From NCBI GenBank assembly GCA_026005055.1, contig BPKI01000001.1, forward strand, positions 248,001 through 312,000: a DNA stretch of 64,000 bases. The letters are read 5' to 3'. The translations under genes and the position numbers were made by a program. Below, piece after piece: positions 9,401 through 17,051 of the stretch. The notes under the pieces were generated by a model. The model saw only the letters and a program-made list of their open reading frames with translations, did not search any database and had not been told where the DNA came from. The stretch is from Lysobacterales bacterium. Lineage in GTDB: Bacteria > Pseudomonadota > Gammaproteobacteria > Xanthomonadales > BPKI01. Every line of letters starts with the position of its first letter. Positions within the stretch are counted from its first letter, which is position 1.

Positions 9401-9775
9401 GGGCGTGCAGGGCGGCTCGGCGGCGCGCCGGATCAAGGGCGCCAGGCTCCAAGCCCAGCCGAGCAGCACGACGTAGAGCGCACTCAGCCACAACAAGCCC
9501 CGCGGGTCCGGAGACACGGCGATCAGGCGGCGAGAGAGATCCAGTGCCGGCCAGAACGGCAGAAGCAGCAGGAGCAGGCTCGCGCTCAGACGCAGAAGAG
9601 CGGAGGCGTCGAGCCGAGGTCCCCGCCGAAAGCCCGCCATACCGTGCAGACAAAGCACCGCTCCCAGGGCGAGCGAAAACGCTCCGACGGGCGGTGCGAG
9701 CGCAGGCGCCGCCGACACGCCGGCCACTCCGAGCGCGAGCGAGAGCAGCGGCGGAATCGGAGCGGCAGCGCCCAT
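6479..9775 (-). CDS. Large ankyrin-repeat protein with N-terminal membrane segments
   Basis: A 1098-residue protein. The first roughly 220 residues hold several hydrophobic segments (for example PPLLSLALGVAGVSAA, LRLSASLLLLLLPFWPAL, LLWLSALYVVLLGW and two more near 165-190), so it is membrane-anchored. The rest is almost entirely ankyrin repeats of about 33 residues, seen as repeated G.TPL..A, A..LL..GADP and LL.HGADPN blocks. The repeats run in an uninterrupted array to about residue 1085. Ankyrin arrays bind proteins. There is no catalytic domain, so it is probably a scaffold or binding surface on the membrane; the partner is unknown. It begins 19 bases after the S9 peptidase gene and ends 26 bases before the secreted protease start, so co-transcription with peptidases is likely. 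Confidence 0.85.
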   Translation of the reverse strand: MGAAAPIPPLLSLALGVAGVSAAPALAPPVGAFSLALGAVLCLHGMAGFRRGPRLDASALLRLSASLLLLLLPFWPALDLSRRLIAVSPDPRGLLWLSALYVVLLGWAWSLAPLIRRAAEPPCTPPSPGTAGASWFRELAWLAPGKELGSGLLLFALGFLWAALIEGWVGFSIPVALAIAAGVLAGSWLMVSGVMRKERDAPEELASRAATATRSPPTASEDSGLPLERRLYEAARQGRVEEALILLEAGADPLALPEPEDADQRSLIQIAVTLPDLRLLRALILRGVSVNELHGGITPLIAATRDSRAGRLEAVLTLLANGARLDAVDRERNQAVHHAARCENPAVIAALLDAGAPLDALNGEGMSPLGVALEAQCWATAEYLIKRGAALEPVGGCPAMVAAARGIQDDPTGIRMLLKAKARVDAADRLGRRALHHAALHGRVRMAEALLAAGADPNAQDSHGATPVMEAVRAGELKVLERLAFARPDLSRRDSLGRTALLIAVSSKHADPAICRLLLAMGADPREPGPDGRNALEQALALGRWSLVRLLDPAAPLPESLEAGAESQEGDAAPDPLALLLAALETGREAVAERLLGLPLAPAELAEIAVRLKSLRGFRWLCARGALGADTVLGDGRTLAEALCGADPLPWGKLAALPGILGALAGRGVLARLIEALPPGSREGERFLLALIESGADLFGAGLSGLSPLQAAIRAASLPIAEALLARGVDPNAPDPCGRPPLQVAVELQRGGAWYACLLRHGADPWRRDRVGETALGVAWEMGDREAVRWLHPSGFVWPGRPLRDSDMIAAARAGEIEALECLHRLGLSVEACDGQGASALLHAAGLGREAAVAWLLKHGADPNRLSENGASPLSAAIVGRSLPVLRRLLEAGADPERELAGGASALFVAAALGEADAARLLIGFGAQVDRCEERGRTALMVAAEALFRASLAGEDGEGLSAVIAVLIESGADVRRRSVRGDSALALLLGSRVQPGRAALEALLLPSLQRLILAGADLDAQDDRGVGPLHAGSIHGLTRAVALLLEHGADPERRDRLGRRPADLARLLGYVELCALFDRFRAQRSKDPSRRAQDEGLS

Positions 9776-9794
9776 GGCGCCAGAGTATAGGCGG

Positions 9795-12188
9795 CTAGGG
9801 ATGGTTCACCTGTTCAAGCAGCGCCCGTTCGAACAACGCGAGGATGCGCCGGTATTGGTCATACCAACTCTCGGGATGACGGAAGGCGTGCCGCTCGAGC
9901 GGATAGCTCGCTAGCTCCCAATCGGGCTTCCTGAGCTCGATCAGGCGCTGCGCCAAGCGCACCACGTCTTGATAGAACACGTTGTCATCGAGCATCCCGT
10001 GGCTGATCAGCAGGTGCCCCTTGAGCCCCTCGGCGTACTCGATCGGTGAGCTTCGCCGGTAGGCCTCCGAGTCGCGTGCCGGCGTGTTGAGGATGTTCGA
10101 GGTGTAGGGGTGGTTATACGAGGTCCAATCGGTCACCGGTCGCAAAGCCGCCCCGGCTTTGAACACCTCAGGATGCTTGAACATCGCCATCAGGGTGATG
10201 AAACCGCCGTAGCTTCCTCCGTAGATGCCCACCCGGTTGCGGTCGATGGGTTCGCGCGCCGCGATCCACTCGAGGGCGTCGAGGTGATCCTCGAGCTCAG
10301 GCGTACCCATCTGCCGGTAAATGGCGGTCCGCCAGGCGCGGCCGTAGCCCTTCGAGGCGCGGAAATCGAGATCGAGCACGAAGAAACCGCGGCGGGCGAG
10401 CAGGTCGTGGAACATCTGCTCGCGGAAATACTGCGGGAAACCGCGGTGCACGTTCTGCAGGTAGCCGGCACCGTGCACGAAGAACACCAGCGGGTAGCGT
10501 CGCCCCGGCTCGATCACCGGCGGCCGGTAGAGCTTGCCGAGGATCGGCCGCGGCGCTCCGTGGCGGGAGGGAATCTCGACGAACTCCGGGCCGATCCATT
10601 GGATCGCTCGGTAGGCCTCGCTGCGGGTGTCGGTGAGCACTTTTCCTTCACCGCCCAGAGCGGGCATCACCGTCAGCTGCGTCGGTACGTGACTCGCCGA
10701 CCAGCGAAGCAGCATCAGGCGCTCGTCGGGGGAAATGAGGTAATCCTCGATCCAATCGTGCGCGCCCACCTCCGTGAGCTGGTCTTTCTCGAGATCGAGC
10801 AGATAGACACCGGCGCGGGTGGGATCGCCGTGATTGCTCATCAGCCACACGCGCTTGCCGTCGCGCGCTACGGTCGGACGCCACACCTCGAAAGCGCCGC
10901 GCGTGTGTTGCCGCGGCTTTTCGCGGCCGGCACTGAGCGTGTAGAAGTGCGAGAAGCCGCTTTCCTCGGAGAGAAACCACAGCGTCGAGCCGTCCGGCAT
11001 CCAGCCGAAATCGTTGAAATCCCAGTTGATCCAGGCCGGATCGTGAAGCCGATGGCGGGGCCTTAGCGCGGCAGCCGCAAGCTCGATTTCGGCGAGCCAG
11101 CGGTCTTTGTTGTCGATGGCGCGGAGCATCACGGCGAGCCGACTGCCATCGCGATTCCAGGCCATCCCGATCAGGGCGAGATCGCGTCGTCCCTTTTTCC
11201 CCTCGGCCTCGGCCTCGGCCGGACGCCGAGACTTGCGCGTTTTCTCGAGCCCAGCAGCCTTCCCGGCCTCGAGGAAGGCCAGCGGATCCTCAGCGATCCC
11301 CGGCAGGACGGCCACATCGAGCGGCCGCACGGTGCCGCTCGCGAGATCCCCAAGCCACAGGCTCTGTCCCGGCGGCGGATTCCGCCCCACCCGGGTTCGC
11401 ACCTCCTCCGTTTCCTCGTAGCCGGATTCGGTCACGTACTTCGGCATCTGTCCGCGCCGGCCGCGGTCGGCCTTGTCCGGCTCGGTGAGCACCAATACCC
11501 AGCGCTCGTCGGGAGAGGGCGAACTCGCCACGATCCGCAAGCCCTCCGGTAGGCGCAGCAAGACCACGCCTTTGCGCTGCCGCTCCCGCGCCTGGCGCGC
11601 AAGCCGCTCCTCGCGCTCCCGCGCCAGAGTCGAAATCAACCGAAGCTCATGGGCGCGGGCCGGTTCCTTCGCTTCCTCCTCGGGGGATTTTTCGCTGCGC
11701 AGCTCGAACCAAGGGCGCGCCGCCCCTCCGCGCGCCGCGACCCGAAACCATTGCCCACCGGCGCGGTAATGCACCAGCGACTCATCGGCTGCAAAACGCG
11801 CCTCCTCCACGTTCGCCTCGCCGCCGCTCAGCCGGATGAGCGTCCCGTCGCTGCGATCGCGAAGGTAAAGAACCCCATCGCGCACGAAGAGGTAGCGTTG
11901 CCTCGCCTGGTCGTAAGCCAGGGGCCTTGCATCGGCCGAAGCCCGTTCCGCCTCGGGCACAGCGCTCAGCTCGCCGCCGGCGAGCGGCACCCGATAGAGC
12001 CGGCGGGCCTCTCCGCCAGGCTCGCGCAGCTCGCAGTAGGCCTCGCGCAAGTCCCAGGAAAAGCTCGGATTTTCGACCGGGGCGCCAATCCAGGCAGGAT
12101 CGTCCATGATCCGCGCGAGTTCAGGGATGACCTCGGCGCGAAGCGGCGCAAGCCAAACGAGAGCGATGAGCGCGATGCGTTGGAACAT
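9795..12188 (-). CDS. S9 family prolyl oligopeptidase / dipeptidyl-peptidase-like hydrolase
   Basis: A 797-residue exported peptidase with signal peptide IALIALVWLAPLRA. A beta-propeller covers about residues 45-540 (repeats such as SPSPDERWVLVL and ISPDERLMLLRW), followed by an alpha/beta-hydrolase domain. The catalytic serine is in GIYGGSYGGF (about Ser659), the aspartate in HGMLDDN (about 734) and the histidine in ERHAF (about 767). This order and spacing is that of S9B/S9C peptidases, which trim short peptides, often after proline. A charged, Lys/Arg/Glu-rich insert (about 165-205 and 310-335) breaks up the propeller. It diverges from the tricorn-type peptidase gene across about 105 bases, so the two may share control. 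Confidence 0.92.
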   Translation of the reverse strand: MFQRIALIALVWLAPLRAEVIPELARIMDDPAWIGAPVENPSFSWDLREAYCELREPGGEARRLYRVPLAGGELSAVPEAERASADARPLAYDQARQRYLFVRDGVLYLRDRSDGTLIRLSGGEANVEEARFAADESLVHYRAGGQWFRVAARGGAARPWFELRSEKSPEEEAKEPARAHELRLISTLAREREERLARQARERQRKGVVLLRLPEGLRIVASSPSPDERWVLVLTEPDKADRGRRGQMPKYVTESGYEETEEVRTRVGRNPPPGQSLWLGDLASGTVRPLDVAVLPGIAEDPLAFLEAGKAAGLEKTRKSRRPAEAEAEGKKGRRDLALIGMAWNRDGSRLAVMLRAIDNKDRWLAEIELAAAALRPRHRLHDPAWINWDFNDFGWMPDGSTLWFLSEESGFSHFYTLSAGREKPRQHTRGAFEVWRPTVARDGKRVWLMSNHGDPTRAGVYLLDLEKDQLTEVGAHDWIEDYLISPDERLMLLRWSASHVPTQLTVMPALGGEGKVLTDTRSEAYRAIQWIGPEFVEIPSRHGAPRPILGKLYRPPVIEPGRRYPLVFFVHGAGYLQNVHRGFPQYFREQMFHDLLARRGFFVLDLDFRASKGYGRAWRTAIYRQMGTPELEDHLDALEWIAAREPIDRNRVGIYGGSYGGFITLMAMFKHPEVFKAGAALRPVTDWTSYNHPYTSNILNTPARDSEAYRRSSPIEYAEGLKGHLLISHGMLDDNVFYQDVVRLAQRLIELRKPDWELASYPLERHAFRHPESWYDQYRRILALFERALLEQVNHP

Positions 12189-12293
12189 GAGCGGTCAGCC
12201 TGGTCGTTGCGAGCGACCGGAACCATAAGCAGCCCCGCCGGTCCAGGCAAGCGCTTAGAATCCCCCACTTTCTTCGCGATCACGGGCCTTGCC

Positions 12294-12992
12294 ATGCGAT
12301 TGCTCCCCCTCATCGCGCTCATCCCGGCGCTTGCCGCCGCAGAGCCGACCCGACTCTTGCGCCAGCCGGACTTCCACGGCGACACCGTGGTCTTCGTGTA
12401 TGCCGGCGATCTCTACACCGTTTCGGCTCAGGGCGGGGTGGCTCAGCGCCTGACCTCGCATGAGGGCATGGAGCTTTATCCCAAGTTCTCGCCCGATGGG
12501 CGCTGGATCGCCTTTTCCGCCGAATACTCCGGCACTCGCCAGGTATGGGTGATTCCGGCGGCAGGCGGAACCCCACGCCAGCTCACCTTCTACAACGACG
12601 TGGGGCCGATGCCGCCGCGCGGGGGTACGGACTACCGGGTGCTCGACTGGACCCCGGATGGCGAGTACGTTCTCGTCCGCGCCAACCGCACCCCTTATGG
12701 CGAACGCGAGGGCTTGCCTCTGCTCGTGCCTTTCCGCGGCGGGATGGAAAAGCCCTTGGGTCCGCCCGAGACCGGCGGCGGCTCGCTTTCTCCCGATGGC
12801 CGTTATTTCGCCTTCACCCCCATCGACCGCGACTTCCGCACCTGGAAACGCCATCGCGGCGGTCGCGCGCAGGACGTGTGGATTTACGACCTCCTCGCGC
12901 AGGATTCGCGCCGGCTCACCGATTTCATCGGCACCGACCACCAGCCGGTGTGGGTGGGCGAGCGCATCGTCTTCGCCTCCGACCGCAAGTGA
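12294..12992 (+). pseudogene. Tricorn-type S41 peptidase, N-terminal fragment cut by transposase sequence
   Basis: This is the first 232 residues of a tricorn-like peptidase: signal peptide (RLLPLIALIPALAAAEP), then the start of a six-bladed propeller with TolB-like WD repeats (FSPDGRWIAFSAEYSG, LSPDGRYFAF). The frame stops at a TGA (12990-12992) just after ERIVFASDRK, exactly where transposase-derived DNA begins. In intact family members the text continues as SDRxGxLNLxS. That continuation is found about 500 bases further on, at TLNLFSMN. The gene is therefore broken, or the assembly is wrong here. The start ATG at 12294 gives a clean signal peptide. Confidence 0.85.
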
Positions 12993-13495
12993 CAGCAGCT
13001 GCCTGAGCGTCTTACGCTGGCCAGTGCCCAGCGCGGCTCGCACCGCCTGCGCGTCGGTGGCCATCTCCGCGCGGCGCACCTGGTCCATCGCCTCGATGGC
13101 CATCGAGACGACGTGGAAGCGGTCGTAGCTGATCTGCGCCTGGGGCAGCGCCAGCGCCACGCCCTTGGCGTAGGCCGCGCTCATGTCCATGCACACGTGC
13201 CGCACCTGGGCGGGATCGCCGCCATGGGCCTTCAGATCCTCGGCGAACTCCACCACCGTGCGGTGCTCGCGCCCCTCGGTGGCGAACAGCAGCCGCTTGC
13301 GATCCAGGTCGTGCACGACGGTGATGTAGTGCTGCCCGCGCCGCAGGCTGGTCTCGTCGATGCCCACCGTGCGCACGCCGGCGAAGTCTTCCAGCGCACG
13401 CGCCTGCGCGACGTAGAACTCGATGCGCCGCCACAGCCGCTTGTCCTTGCAGCGCAGCAACTCGGCGGCCTGGCGCACCGGCAGGTCCAGGCACG
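12990..13495 (-). mobile_element. Internal fragment of an ISL3-family transposase
   Basis: On the minus strand this stretch encodes about 165 residues of a DDE_Tnp_ISL3-type transposase. It begins near SCLDLPVRQAAELLRC, continues through VGIDETSLRRGQHYITVV (first catalytic Asp) and HVCMDMSAAYAKG (second Asp), and ends at GQRKTLRQLL. The N-terminal zinc-finger/HTH part and the C-terminal part with the catalytic Glu are missing, and I see no terminal inverted repeats or target duplication. Beyond 12990 the open minus-strand frame continues, but it is only antisense to the peptidase gene. The boundaries are good to within about 6 bases. It is either a decayed insertion or an assembly join through a repeat. 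Confidence 0.85.
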
Positions 13496-16036
13496 ACGCT
13501 CAATCTCTTCTCGATGAACAAGGACGGAGGCGATCTCCGCCAGGAAACCTTTTTCGACGAGTACGACGTGCTTTGGCCCAGTTCCGACGGCCGGCGGGTG
13601 GTGTTCGAAAACGGCGGCTACATTTGGCTATACGACCCGGCTGAAGGAACGCCCCGAAGGCTCGACATCGAGGTGCGCGGCGATCGCCCGCACACCCTGC
13701 CGAAGCGCAAGAACGTCGCCGCCTTCGTCGAAAGCTTCGATCTTTCCCCGAATGGCCAGCGTGCGGTTTTCGCGGCCCGGGGAGAGCTCTTCACCGTCCC
13801 CGCCAAGCACGGCGAAACCCGAAACCTCAGCCGCAGCCCTGCGTATCGAGAGCGCGGAGTGGCCTGGTCGCCCGATGGCCGGTGGATCGCTTATCTCTCC
13901 GACGAGACGGGCGAATACGAGCTTTACCTGCGACCGCAAGATGACAAGGGCACAGCGCGCCAGCTCACGCGCGGAAGCCGCACTTGGTATTTCCCGCCGG
14001 TCTTCTCCCCCGATGGCCGGCGCATCGCCCTTGCCGCCAGCGACAACCGCTTGCTTGTGGTCGAGGTCGAAAGCGGCCGCATCACCGAGGTCGACCAAGT
14101 CCGCCACGCCAACGATTTCTACCGCGACCCGGTGCAGTACACCTTCTCCCCAGACGGCCGCTTCCTCGTCTACACCAAAGTCAACGCCACTCGCACGAGC
14201 TCGCTCTGGGCTTACGACCTTCAGGGCAATCGCCGCATCCAGCTCACCGAGGACGGCTACAACGATTCAAGCCCCGCTTTCGACCCCAAAGGCCGTTGGC
14301 TTTACTTCGTCTCCACGCGCGATCACAACCTGGTCTTCTCCTCCTACGAGTTCAACTATCTCTACGCCAACTCGAGCCGCATCTTCGCCGCCGCGCTCCA
14401 CCCCGACCAGTCGCCGCCGATCGTGCTCAAAAGCGACGAGGCGGTCGAGCCTGAGGGTGGGGGCAAGGGCAAGCGCGAGGAGGGCGCCGGTTCGATGCGC
14501 TTCGAGCCGGAAGGCTTCGCGCAGCGCATCGTCGCCCTCAAAGTGCCACCGGGAAACTATTTCGGGTTGGCGGCCAACGAGCAAGGGCTGTTTTTCCTGA
14601 GCGCCGCAGGCAATCAGGGACAAAACGCCGATCTGCGCTTTTACGATCTCGCGAAGGAAAGCGTCGAGAACGTACTGTCGGGAGTGAGCTCGTATCGCCT
14701 GAGCGCCAAGGGCGACAAGCTCATCTGGCGCCAGGGCGAGCGCTTTGGCATCGCCGAGGCCAAACCGGGCATCGATCTCAACCAGACGGCCCTCGATCTC
14801 TCCAGGATGGAGCTTCTCATCGATCCCCGCATCGAATGGCCGGCGCTCTATCGAGACGCGTGGCGCATCCTCCGCGACTGGTTCTACGATCCGGGCATGC
14901 ACGGCCAGGATTGGGAAAAGATCTACGAACGCTACCGGCCGCTCGTCGATCACGTCGCCCACCGCGCCGATCTCGACTACGTCTTCGGCGAGATCGCAGG
15001 CGAGCTCAACGCCGGCCACGTCTATGTCGCCGAAAGCCCAGATACGCCCAAGGCCGAGCGCAAGCCGGGGGGCCTGCTCGGGGCCGAGATCGAAGCGCAT
15101 CCCTCCGGCTACTTCCGCATCGCCAAGATCTTCCCGGGCGAGAACTGGCACGAGTACTACCGCTCGCCGCTCACCGAGCCTGGGGTGAAGGCCCGGCCTG
15201 GGGATTTCATCCTCGCGGTGGACGGGGTGAGCACGAAGAGCGTCAAGAACTTCTACGAGCTCATGCAGGACAAAGGCGAGCGCACGGTGCTGCTCACGCT
15301 CAACGACAAACCGAGCGAGGAAGGCGCCTGGGAGGCGCGGGTGCGCACCATCACCTCGGAGGTCAACCTGCGCTATCTCGATTGGGTGCTCGCCAACCGG
15401 CGCAAAGTGCACGCGCTCTCCGGCGGACGCATCGGCTACATCCACCTGCCCAATACCGCGATCGAAGGCAACCGCGAGCTCATCAAGGGCATGCTCGCCG
15501 AGATGCACCGCGAGGCGCTGATCCTCGATGATCGCTACAACGGCGGCGGTTTCATCCCCGACCGGATGATCGAGATCCTCGCCCGCCGACCGCTCAACTA
15601 TTGGGTGTGGCGCGGTTTCGAACCAGTGCCGCGGCCGGTGCTCGCCCACGATGGGCCTAAGGCGATGCTGATCAACGGCCTTTCGAGCTCAGGGGGCGAT
15701 GCGCTGCCTTATTACTTCCGCAAGCTCGGGCTTGGGCCCTTGATCGGCACCCGCACCTGGGGCGGCTTGATCGGCATCTCCGGCCATCCGACGCTCGCCG
15801 ACGGGGGTGCGATCATCCCGGCGACCTTCCGTTTCCTCGACACCGAAGGGCGTTGGGCGGTCGAGAACGAGGGCGTCAGCCCCGACATCGAGGTCATCGA
15901 TGCTCCGCATCTCAAAGCCCAGGGCCGTGATCCAAGTCTCGAGAAAGCGGTCGAAGTGCTGCTGGCCGAGCTCGCCAAGAAGCCCCCGCGCCGGATCCAA
16001 GCCCCGCCCGCGCCGCGCGACTTTGGCTTCGAGTAA
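13496..16036 (+). CDS. Tricorn-type S41 peptidase, C-terminal part (propeller remainder, PDZ, S41 catalytic domain)
   Basis: This is the larger part of the split peptidase gene. The family sequence resumes at TLNLFSMNKDGG (13496); the first usable ATG is 13514, giving 840 residues. It holds the rest of the first propeller, a second WD/TolB propeller (SPDGRRIALAA, SPDGRFLVYTK, DPKGRWLYFVS), a helical core and a PDZ domain (PGDFILAVDGVSTKSV). The S41 domain follows, with the catalytic Ser in LINGLSSSGGDALPYYF and the oxyanion region GTRTWGGLIG. Tricorn-like enzymes degrade oligopeptides. As it stands the fragment lacks a signal peptide and two or more blades, so it should be non-functional unless the interruption is an assembly fault. 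It ends opposite the ATP-grasp gene. Confidence 0.88.
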   Translation, partial: TLNLFSMNKDGGDLRQETFFDEYDVLWPSSDGRRVVFENGGYIWLYDPAEGTPRRLDIEVRGDRPHTLPKRKNVAAFVESFDLSPNGQRAVFAARGELFTVPAKHGETRNLSRSPAYRERGVAWSPDGRWIAYLSDETGEYELYLRPQDDKGTARQLTRGSRTWYFPPVFSPDGRRIALAASDNRLLVVEVESGRITEVDQVRHANDFYRDPVQYTFSPDGRFLVYTKVNATRTSSLWAYDLQGNRRIQLTEDGYNDSSPAFDPKGRWLYFVSTRDHNLVFSSYEFNYLYANSSRIFAAALHPDQSPPIVLKSDEAVEPEGGGKGKREEGAGSMRFEPEGFAQRIVALKVPPGNYFGLAANEQGLFFLSAAGNQGQNADLRFYDLAKESVENVLSGVSSYRLSAKGDKLIWRQGERFGIAEAKPGIDLNQTALDLSRMELLIDPRIEWPALYRDAWRILRDWFYDPGMHGQDWEKIYERYRPLVDHVAHRADLDYVFGEIAGELNAGHVYVAESPDTPKAERKPGGLLGAEIEAHPSGYFRIAKIFPGENWHEYYRSPLTEPGVKARPGDFILAVDGVSTKSVKNFYELMQDKGERTVLLTLNDKPSEEGAWEARVRTITSEVNLRYLDWVLANRRKVHALSGGRIGYIHLPNTAIEGNRELIKGMLAEMHREALILDDRYNGGGFIPDRMIEILARRPLNYWVWRGFEPVPRPVLAHDGPKAMLINGLSSSGGDALPYYFRKLGLGPLIGTRTWGGLIGISGHPTLADGGAIIPATFRFLDTEGRWAVENEGVSPDIEVIDAPHLKAQGRDPSLEKAVEVLLAELAKKPPRRIQAPPAPRDFGFE

Positions 16037-16151
16037 CCGGGATCGCGCCGGTTGGCCCTCGTCCAAGCCCTCCCGACCGCGACGGGCGGTGGAGGCGGCA
16101 GGCTTCGCCCTGAGGCCAACCGAAAATCGAGCGCAAGGGACCCTGCTCGCC

Positions 16152-17042
16152 TCAGGCTTCGCGAAGCCGGTCGAGCGCTGCGGCCACTGCCGCCGCCATT
16201 CGTGCCGCTGCCCCGCGGCCATAGGCCAGAAACAGGGAAGGCTCGGCGAGCTCGAGTTCGAGCAGGAGCGGGCCCTCGCGCGCAGGGATGAGATCGACCC
16301 TGGCATAGACCGGCGGCCACTGCTCAGGAAAGCGCCCCTTGAGCACATCGAGCACCTTCTCGCCCACCTCCCGCTCGGCGGCGCTTGCGCGATGGCGAGC
16401 GATCCGTTCCGGGTTGTAGAGGGCGCGGATGGCTTCGCCATCCGCGGGGAGCAACGCCACTTTGCGGATGGCATGGGAATATCGCCCTCCGAAATAGATG
16501 AGCGCCGTTTCTCCGCGCGCCTCGATCTCGGCGAGGTAGGGCTGGATGAGCAAGCCGCGGCCGACAGCGAGTAAGCTCTCGACCTCAGCGCTGAGCGCTT
16601 TCGCCTGCTCTCCGCGCACTCGCCGCGCGCCCCGCGACCCCGCCCCGATCGCGGGCTTGAGCACCCATTCGCCGGGCGGCAAACGCTTCGACCAGTCCTC
16701 GGGGCGATCCACGAAGCGAGTAGGAACGGTGGGAATGCCCGCCGCCGCGAGATCGCCGAGATAGTGCTTATCGAGGTTCCACGCGAGCAGCGGATAGGGA
16801 TTGAGCAAGGGTCTTTCCTGCGCGAGCCGCGCCAAGAAAGCGAAAAACTCGCGGTGGCGCTCGCTGTAGTCCCAGGGCGAGCGGATCAGCACCGCATCGT
16901 AGCGGCGCCAACAGACGGTGAAATCATCCCAGGCGCGTTCTTCGAGGGCGATGCCAAGGCGCGCGAGCGCCGCCGCAAGCGGTGGCAGATCCTGATCTTC
17001 GCCGAAGGCGGCAATCGCCGTGAGCGCAGCCAGGCGCGGCAT
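16152..17042 (-). CDS. ATP-grasp (RimK-like) ligase of unknown substrate
   Basis: A 296-residue ATP-grasp protein. The first third is a pre-ATP-grasp domain (AAFGEDQDLPPLAAALARLG, then RSPWDYSERHREF). Next come the ATP-binding strands GEWVLKPAIGAGSRGARRV and LLIQPYLAEIEARGE with IYFGGRYSHAIRKV. The metal-binding end is YARVDLIP and LLLELELAEPSLFL. The RSPWDY and KPAIGAGSRG forms are those of the DcsG/RimK-like cytosolic group, which joins a carboxylate to an amine using ATP. The substrate cannot be read from the sequence. It lies 9 bases downstream of the ETF-ubiquinone oxidoreductase gene, and its 3' end faces the tricorn-type peptidase gene. Confidence 0.82.
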   Translation of the reverse strand: MPRLAALTAIAAFGEDQDLPPLAAALARLGIALEERAWDDFTVCWRRYDAVLIRSPWDYSERHREFFAFLARLAQERPLLNPYPLLAWNLDKHYLGDLAAAGIPTVPTRFVDRPEDWSKRLPPGEWVLKPAIGAGSRGARRVRGEQAKALSAEVESLLAVGRGLLIQPYLAEIEARGETALIYFGGRYSHAIRKVALLPADGEAIRALYNPERIARHRASAAEREVGEKVLDVLKGRFPEQWPPVYARVDLIPAREGPLLLELELAEPSLFLAYGRGAAARMAAAVAAALDRLREA

Positions 17043-17051
17043 GGCCAGGCT

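Noticed and set aside
12255-13478. A 407-codon minus-strand frame as one complete gene
   Set aside because: Only its first roughly 160 codons are transposase-like; the rest is antisense to the peptidase gene, with no domain of its own.
16037-16151. CGGTTGGCC/GGCCAACCG inverted repeat as a bidirectional terminator
   Set aside because: The arms are about 55 bases apart and only a short A run follows; too weak to call.
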